A stretch of DNA of 54,152 bases from an uncultured Acetatifactor sp. (GTDB lineage: Bacteria; Bacillota; Clostridia; Lachnospirales; Lachnospiraceae), in the NCBI GenBank assembly GCA_910585805.1, contig CAJUFB010000020.1, positions 1-54,152 of the forward strand, written 5' to 3'. Positions 49,357 through 54,152 of this stretch are shown one piece after another. The translations under genes were made by a program, and so were the position numbers. How positions within the stretch are numbered: the first letter of the stretch is position 1; the number at the start of each line of letters is the position of its first letter. A model generated the notes under the pieces. That model worked only from the letters and a program-made list of their open reading frames with translations. It did no database searches and was not told the origin of the DNA.

Positions 49357-51265
49357 ACTAAAGAAGAAGCGGCTGTCAATGCTGCTGGGATGTGCTGTAA
49401 TATACAGTGCTGTGATTTTTGTGATTCTTCCTGTATATGAATCACTTATTCCGGAGATTATCAAGATGGAAGGTAAATTGTATGCAGGGGAAAGAATATC
49501 AGAACCGGCATATGGAGTAATATTCTGGGGAAATAATTTCAGTGGTGTTGATACCGTCTACATTAACGGGACAGAAAATACAGCCTGCCAGATAATTGAC
49601 AGTTCAAGCCACAGGATTGTGGTGGATATTCCGCGGGATGTATATTATGGGAAAGAAGCATTTGATATCCAGGTGGCGAAAAGGATAGGCGGAGTATATG
49701 TATGCAAGGCAAAGAAATATACGATAAATGTATCGGAAAATACGCAGAAAGTACCTGAAATTATTGAATTGTCCAGCGATGTAATTTACCGTGAACAAGA
49801 GCCCCAGAGCCTTACTGTAACGTTGGGAAATATGGAGGAGAGCGAGATATATGTGAACGGAACACGGACAGCATCAGTTGCTTATCCGGATAATAATGTG
49901 GAAATATCCATTACTTCCGATATGTATCAAGGGAGAGAAAGTATCGAGATAATGCCGGTGACAGATATTGGAGGAGGGCAGAAGCTGTATGGAGATGCCG
50001 TTGTGCTGAAAGTAGAGGATGTGGAGACTGTAAAGTATGAACATTCCTGTGAGTTGGCGGAGAAGAATACAATTATACTACAGGCAGCAGGTATGTGGCA
50101 GGGGAATAAGGGCACAAATTGTATGGAAGCTTTTTTGGAGTATTACGGGAAGGGAAGCAGAGCTTTCGAAGTTGACATAGCTGTAACCAGTGACGGAGTG
50201 CTTGCGGGATATTCTGACTGGTTAGAACAAAACCATGGGGAAGTACTGTTGGAAGAGTACCAAAAAAATAATCTGCCAAAATCATTTGAGGAATTATGCG
50301 ATATCTATGAGGGACAGACGCCTCTGAGATGGGAGGATATGTTAGGCTGTCTGATCATGGATCCGGAGTTGTATTTTGTAGTAGACGTGAAATATGATAA
50401 TGAGGAGGCGATAGAATATATCTTTGGAAGAATGGTGGAAGAGGCAAGGGCACAGGGAGCGGAAGCCGCATTGGAGAGGGTTGCAATACAATTTGGAAGT
50501 CCGGATATGTATGATAAGGTGATGGAAGTCTATCCTTTTTCTACAGTTATCTATGCTTTACCGCAGTCGGCAGAAAACATGGAGGAAGTGCTGGAATTTA
50601 TAGAGAATTCGAATGTACGTATGATAACATTGCAGCAGGGAAGCGCCTGGGATCAGAATGCATTTTTACAGGAATTGCTTCAGGATGACTGCTATGTTTA
50701 TATCCATACGGTGAATCGTATATTGAAGGTGGCAGAATATATGGAGAGAGGTTACAGGGGTGTTTATTCTGATTCTGTTACGGCGGAGCAATTGACAGAC
50801 GCAGAAAGAATAGCAGAAGAGCAGGAGGAAAATAAGCAATTTTTGATAAACTATCTCCAGGAAATAAAAAACGAAGACTATCTGGTTCTTATGAGTGTTC
50901 AGGATGAAGCGACAGCAATGGTGGACGATGATATTGCGCGGGCACTGGAAGAGCTTGGTGTCTCAAAAGATTATAGATTCGCATACCATCAGAGCTATCT
51001 GGGGATTATGTCGGGAGGAAATATGATTTATGAGGCATTTTCGGATGAATTGCTGGAGTATGAACATGTGGAAGGAAAAAATGTCTTCCAGATGAAGAGC
51101 GCGGGAGGCAGAGTCGAGGCAGTATCGGAGATTACGGTGAATGGAGAGAAGAATGACATATATGAGAGGGGACTGCATATTACCGTCTTTAATAAGAAAC
51201 TGGGAATTGTACAAGATAGGATTGTGTTTGATCTGTACAGAGATTTGGGACATATGAATTATTGA
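49322..51265 (+). CDS. GDPD-like protein without catalytic histidines, with ILEI-like C-terminal domain
   Basis: About 647 residues. One membrane segment (about 17-38) anchors it outside. Two Ig-like sections follow (about 45-235). Residues about 240-500 match the glycerophosphodiester phosphodiesterase barrel: TNCMEAFLEYY, FEVDIAVTSDG, VVDVKYDNEE, YIHTVN and GVYSDS. Where active enzymes have AHRG/AHAGG this reads LQAAG, and where they have HD it reads YSD, so both catalytic His are missing. The last 120 residues resemble an ILEI/FAM3 domain (SVQDEATAMVDDD, RGLHITVFNKKLG). The ATG at 49322 lies inside the LTA-synthase-like gene. It is probably a binding or scaffold protein for glycerol phosphate polymers. 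Confidence 0.78.
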   Translation: MGTGRIKELWSKLKKKRLSMLLGCAVIYSAVIFVILPVYESLIPEIIKMEGKLYAGERISEPAYGVIFWGNNFSGVDTVYINGTENTACQIIDSSSHRIVVDIPRDVYYGKEAFDIQVAKRIGGVYVCKAKKYTINVSENTQKVPEIIELSSDVIYREQEPQSLTVTLGNMEESEIYVNGTRTASVAYPDNNVEISITSDMYQGRESIEIMPVTDIGGGQKLYGDAVVLKVEDVETVKYEHSCELAEKNTIILQAAGMWQGNKGTNCMEAFLEYYGKGSRAFEVDIAVTSDGVLAGYSDWLEQNHGEVLLEEYQKNNLPKSFEELCDIYEGQTPLRWEDMLGCLIMDPELYFVVDVKYDNEEAIEYIFGRMVEEARAQGAEAALERVAIQFGSPDMYDKVMEVYPFSTVIYALPQSAENMEEVLEFIENSNVRMITLQQGSAWDQNAFLQELLQDDCYVYIHTVNRILKVAEYMERGYRGVYSDSVTAEQLTDAERIAEEQEENKQFLINYLQEIKNEDYLVLMSVQDEATAMVDDDIARALEELGVSKDYRFAYHQSYLGIMSGGNMIYEAFSDELLEYEHVEGKNVFQMKSAGGRVEAVSEITVNGEKNDIYERGLHITVFNKKLGIVQDRIVFDLYRDLGHMNY

Positions 51266-51344
51266 TATAAGTATGACTGCAAATTCAATCGGTGTGCAGT
51301 ATAAACAGGAGAGAAGCAATATTGTGATGGAAGGAGAGGGGCAG

Positions 51345-53501
51345 ATGAAGAATGAGAGAAAAAGTATTTTATTGCAAATGATTCTATCACTTACAGCGGT
51401 TAGCTTTATAGTCATCCCTGCCTTTTCCGCATTTGTAGAAGGGGATCTTCGTGAGTTTCTGACAAAACCGAATTTGCAGCGTGATGCAGTAGAACTGGCA
51501 GTGTATGCTCTGGCGCTCTTTTTTTTATCACTGTTGGCGAGACGGAAAAAAGGAATTATTATACTGGCGGTTGCCATGATTTATTTATTATCCATGGGAA
51601 CTTTATCACAATGTATCGTATCCTATGTATATATTGAGATATTACTTTATATTGGCAGGTCCTTTTTAACATTGTTTCTTAAAGGGGAACGGACTGAGTC
51701 GGCGGGTGTCAGTTTTCTGGCAGGAAGCATGGTCTGGGGAACGGCTGCGGTCATAATGTCGCTTCTGGGTGCAGGGACGATAGAAGAACTGAGAATACTT
51801 ACCATAGGATTATTTCTCACAGCGCTTCTGAATCCCGGAAGCCGGATTGCGATCGATGATATTCTGGTGGTGAGATATATAAAATATCTCAATGATAATA
51901 AAGGAATTGAATTACTGGCAAATCTGTTTTTTATACTGATAATGATGATATCCTGTGCACGCGTAAATACTTATGTGGATTATGACTCTTATTGGTATGC
52001 GCTGTATACGGATAAATGTTTGTTTGGGGATAATTCTTTCTATGATTTTCTGGGATATATGGATTTCGTGTATTATTATCCCAAATTTAAGGAGCTCCTT
52101 ATGGCTCCCATATCAGGCCTGGGGCTGCCGGGATATTTGATTTCAGTTAATCTATGGATCATGGTACTCTGTGTTATAGAAGTGTATCATTTTTTGACGG
52201 AGAGTATCAGGGAAAATCGGATTCAGATATTCTCCGTGCTGTATCTGCTCTTTTCGACAGTCTGCATTGTAGGAATTTCGGGAACTGCAAAAAGTGATGC
52301 ATTGAGCTATTTGTACATGCTCATTCTGATTTTGTATTTTGTCAGATATAACAGGACGGGTACGCCCTTCTTCTTATGGATATCGTTTTCGGCGGGGCTA
52401 ATGTCATATACAGTGAAATATACCAGCTTTTTATTTTCCACACTGGTTTTTATTGTTATATTTATTGTGATGGTACGCAGGGGAGCTTCAGGTAAAATAA
52501 AATTAACCGGGATGAGAAAGTCCGGGATTGTTCTTCTGCTGCTGGCAGCTTTTGTTTTAGGCGGGATCCTGTACAGAACATACATTCTGACCGGCTATCC
52601 CACATACAGGGAGGCAAAAGGCGTATGGGATGCGGCGGGATTTCAGGCAATGCCGTATTTTGGGGCGGAAATCAGTGAGAAGCCGGAGAATGTTTTTCTT
52701 CCGGGCAGGATTCTTACCGCGCTGTTTGATGTGGGAAACGGGGGGAAACTCCGGCACACATGGACAGGGAATTATACATTTTTTCTGATTCTGTGCCTGA
52801 TAGTTCAGTGCAGGAAGAGAGAGAATGACAGCAACAGGGTTCTCTGTGCCATAACGGCAGTGCTTACGGCAGCTTCATTCTATTTTCTGGTTACGATGGC
52901 TTCGCCGGATGGCAATTATTTCAGTATTCCGATCATTGTATGCACTTGTTATGTATTCATCAGGATGACGGAGAGCGTATACTGGCAAATTTACAGAAAT
53001 TGGTTTACGCTGATCCTGGGGGGATTTCTGCTGCTGAATCTGGTGTTTGTATTTTTTACACATCCGAGCAGCAGGCCTGCAGTCCGGTATTGGGAGGATA
53101 CTGTTTCTGTTATGAAAACTGAAGGAGAGAAATATGAGACTGATGAGACTGAATTAAAATCGCTTGGAGTATATGAGCTGAATGAGAAGCTGAAAGACAC
53201 CGATGGGAAGCGCCTCATTCTTGCAGACGGAGATGATACCAGAGCATGCATGATGAATGCAAGGGTTCAGCTGGCATGGGGAGTTTTTCAGAAGTATCTC
53301 TCAGGTGCGGGAATTGAAAGCTATGAAGATTTTGTCGGGTATGTTGACTATGTGAAGCTGGATGGGGTCCTGGTTGCGAAGGATGGAAGCGATTTGCACC
53401 AGTTTCTGCGTTTTCGGGAGTATGTAGCCCGATACATCGCGGAGTATGGCTGTGTTGAGCAGATGGATATGGAAAAGTATGTGTTTTACAGGCTTCGTTA
53501 G
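51345..53501 (+). CDS. GT-C-like polytopic membrane protein
   Basis: About 718 residues with 12 or more membrane segments in the first 620, then a soluble C-terminal part with LILADGDDTRACM. An outside loop reads YVDYDSYWYAL near residue 216, the acidic pattern of GT-C glycosyltransferases. It would take a sugar from polyprenyl phosphate and add it outside. AAGGAGAGGG precedes the ATG at 51345; the frame is open upstream to 51273. It follows the GDPD-like gene by 79 bases. The family cannot be named. Confidence 0.72.
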   Translation: MKNERKSILLQMILSLTAVSFIVIPAFSAFVEGDLREFLTKPNLQRDAVELAVYALALFFLSLLARRKKGIIILAVAMIYLLSMGTLSQCIVSYVYIEILLYIGRSFLTLFLKGERTESAGVSFLAGSMVWGTAAVIMSLLGAGTIEELRILTIGLFLTALLNPGSRIAIDDILVVRYIKYLNDNKGIELLANLFFILIMMISCARVNTYVDYDSYWYALYTDKCLFGDNSFYDFLGYMDFVYYYPKFKELLMAPISGLGLPGYLISVNLWIMVLCVIEVYHFLTESIRENRIQIFSVLYLLFSTVCIVGISGTAKSDALSYLYMLILILYFVRYNRTGTPFFLWISFSAGLMSYTVKYTSFLFSTLVFIVIFIVMVRRGASGKIKLTGMRKSGIVLLLLAAFVLGGILYRTYILTGYPTYREAKGVWDAAGFQAMPYFGAEISEKPENVFLPGRILTALFDVGNGGKLRHTWTGNYTFFLILCLIVQCRKRENDSNRVLCAITAVLTAASFYFLVTMASPDGNYFSIPIIVCTCYVFIRMTESVYWQIYRNWFTLILGGFLLLNLVFVFFTHPSSRPAVRYWEDTVSVMKTEGEKYETDETELKSLGVYELNEKLKDTDGKRLILADGDDTRACMMNARVQLAWGVFQKYLSGAGIESYEDFVGYVDYVKLDGVLVAKDGSDLHQFLRFREYVARYIAEYGCVEQMDMEKYVFYRLR

Positions 53502-53568
53502 AAAAATCACAACTGCCGTTTTTCACAGAATTTACACATTTTTACTGCCTGAATTCGGGGTTTGTCGG

Positions 53569-53597
53569 TTGACGCGGAGAATTCTGTTGTGTATAAT
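53569..53597 (+). promoter_or_regulatory. Strong sigma-A type promoter before the last gene
   Basis: TTGACG (53569-53574) and TATAAT (53592-53597) are exactly 17 bases apart, 45 bases before the ATG at 53642. It is the best match to consensus in the window. GTGGAGGA gives the ribosome binding site. Confidence 0.8.
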
Positions 53598-53641
53598 GTA
53601 AAGAGCAAGTTGGCTGCGTCTTTGGAAAAGTGGAGGATATT

Positions 53642-54152
53642 ATGAAGATTAAACTGATAAAGGCAATGGGCATTTTCATGACAGCCGGGATGTTGGCGGG
53701 TACTGTAAATCCTGCTACTGTCGGTGCGGGAAAGCTGACCGGCAGTGATAGTATAGATATGGAAAAGTCTGTAGAGGAGGAGAATGCTTCCGAAGCAGCA
53801 GAAGTTTTTTCAGAGTCCGCTTCTGGTGAAGAGAAGAAGGCAGAAGGGGGGGACGGTAAGCACTCTGCTGCGGGAGAGACAGCAGAGCCTGAAGCATCAT
53901 CGTCATCGGGTCATGAGGGGATATCAGGGTCCGAATCAGATGCGGCGTCACAGCCTGACCTGTCTTCAACTCCGGACCCGGAAGAGACGGTAAAACCCGA
54001 TATATCGTCATCGCCCCAGCCGGCAGAGACGATGAGTCCCGGTACGGCATCCCCCGGGCCGGATGAAACCGTAAGACCCGGTACGGCATCCCCGAGGCCG
54101 GATGAAACCGTAAGACCGGGTACGGCATCCCCGAGGCCGGATGAAACCGTAA
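53642..54152 (+). CDS. Secreted Ser/Pro-rich protein, cut by the window edge
   Basis: At least 170 residues, with no stop before the window ends. A signal peptide (LIKAMGIFMTAGMLAG, cleavage near residue 29) is followed by a Ser/Glu-rich stretch and then Pro/Thr repeats: SSTPDPEETVKP, then units of the TASPRPDETVRPG kind. This resembles the Pro/Thr linkers of wall-bound surface proteins, and the signal peptide resembles that of the gene at 37081-38247. A wall-binding domain may follow outside the window. It has its own strong promoter. Confidence 0.85.
   Translation, partial: MKIKLIKAMGIFMTAGMLAGTVNPATVGAGKLTGSDSIDMEKSVEEENASEAAEVFSESASGEEKKAEGGDGKHSAAGETAEPEASSSSGHEGISGSESDAASQPDLSSTPDPEETVKPDISSSPQPAETMSPGTASPGPDETVRPGTASPRPDETVRPGTASPRPDETV
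54041..54152 (+). repeat. 39-bp tandem repeat, at least 2.9 copies, running off the window
   Basis: Units start at 54041, 54080 and 54119. Each encodes 13 residues (GTASPRPDETVRP). The first has CGGG where the others have GAGG. The array continues past the window end. Confidence 0.92.

Overview
The window reads as one long surface-glycan locus from a Gram-positive, Firmicutes-type bacterium. The best guess is a Lachnospiraceae-like clostridium. This rests on strong AGGAGG ribosome binding sites, sigma-A type promoters, YfhO / GtrII / LTA-synthase-like membrane proteins, and surface proteins built from long aromatic cell-wall-binding repeats. The taxon is inferred; no rRNA or housekeeping marker is present. 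I see no tRNA, rRNA, CRISPR array, phage gene or transposase gene.

Layout. (1) 0-11 kb: a sialyltransferase-like glycosyltransferase, a PglK/MsbA-type flippase and a GT2, then four of the six pseudaminic acid (Pse) genes: pseF, pseH, pseI and pseG. An FkbH-like enzyme and its own acyl carrier protein sit between pseF and pseH. pseB and pseC are not in the window. (2) 11-19 kb: an SGNH hydrolase, a GtrII-type membrane transferase, a GtrB-type polyprenyl-phosphate glycosyltransferase, an RffA/WecE-type sugar aminotransferase and three poorly known polytopic membrane proteins. (3) 19-24 kb: two minus-strand genes (a degenerate SGNH protein and a GT2), then a plus-strand secreted glucosaminidase with wall-binding repeats. 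(4) 24-34 kb: a first Wzm/Wzt polysaccharide exporter, a GlfT2-like galactofuranosyltransferase, a beta-helix protein, a YfhO protein and an acyltransferase-3. (5) 34-38.5 kb: a wall-binding repeat protein with a YD-like tail, a Uma2-family gene, and a third wall-binding protein bracketed by two copies of one bidirectional promoter region. (6) 38.5-44.3 kb: a second Wzm/Wzt pair followed by a very large methyltransferase / coiled-coil / GT2 / GT4 fusion. (7) 44-54 kb, visibly more AT-rich: a glycosidase-like lipid- or membrane-anchored protein, an acyltransferase-3, an LTA-synthase-like enzyme, a catalytically degenerate GDPD-like protein with an ILEI-like tail, a GT-C-like membrane protein, and the start of a secreted repeat protein cut by the window edge.

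How it may work together. CMP-Pse made by the Pse enzymes is probably used by the first-gene transferase. FkbH plus the ACP could supply an unusual acyl group such as glyceryl. Three independent export routes (one flippase, two ABC exporters) suggest at least two surface polymers. The wall-binding proteins may be retained by one of those polymers. The most notable observations are: a MT-coiled-coil-GT fusion beside Wzt that resembles a chain-length ruler; a 30-bp tandem expansion inside PseG; a duplicated bidirectional promoter that carries a truncated exporter gene start; two dispersed copies of a structured intergenic element; and a GDPD-like protein lacking both catalytic histidines.
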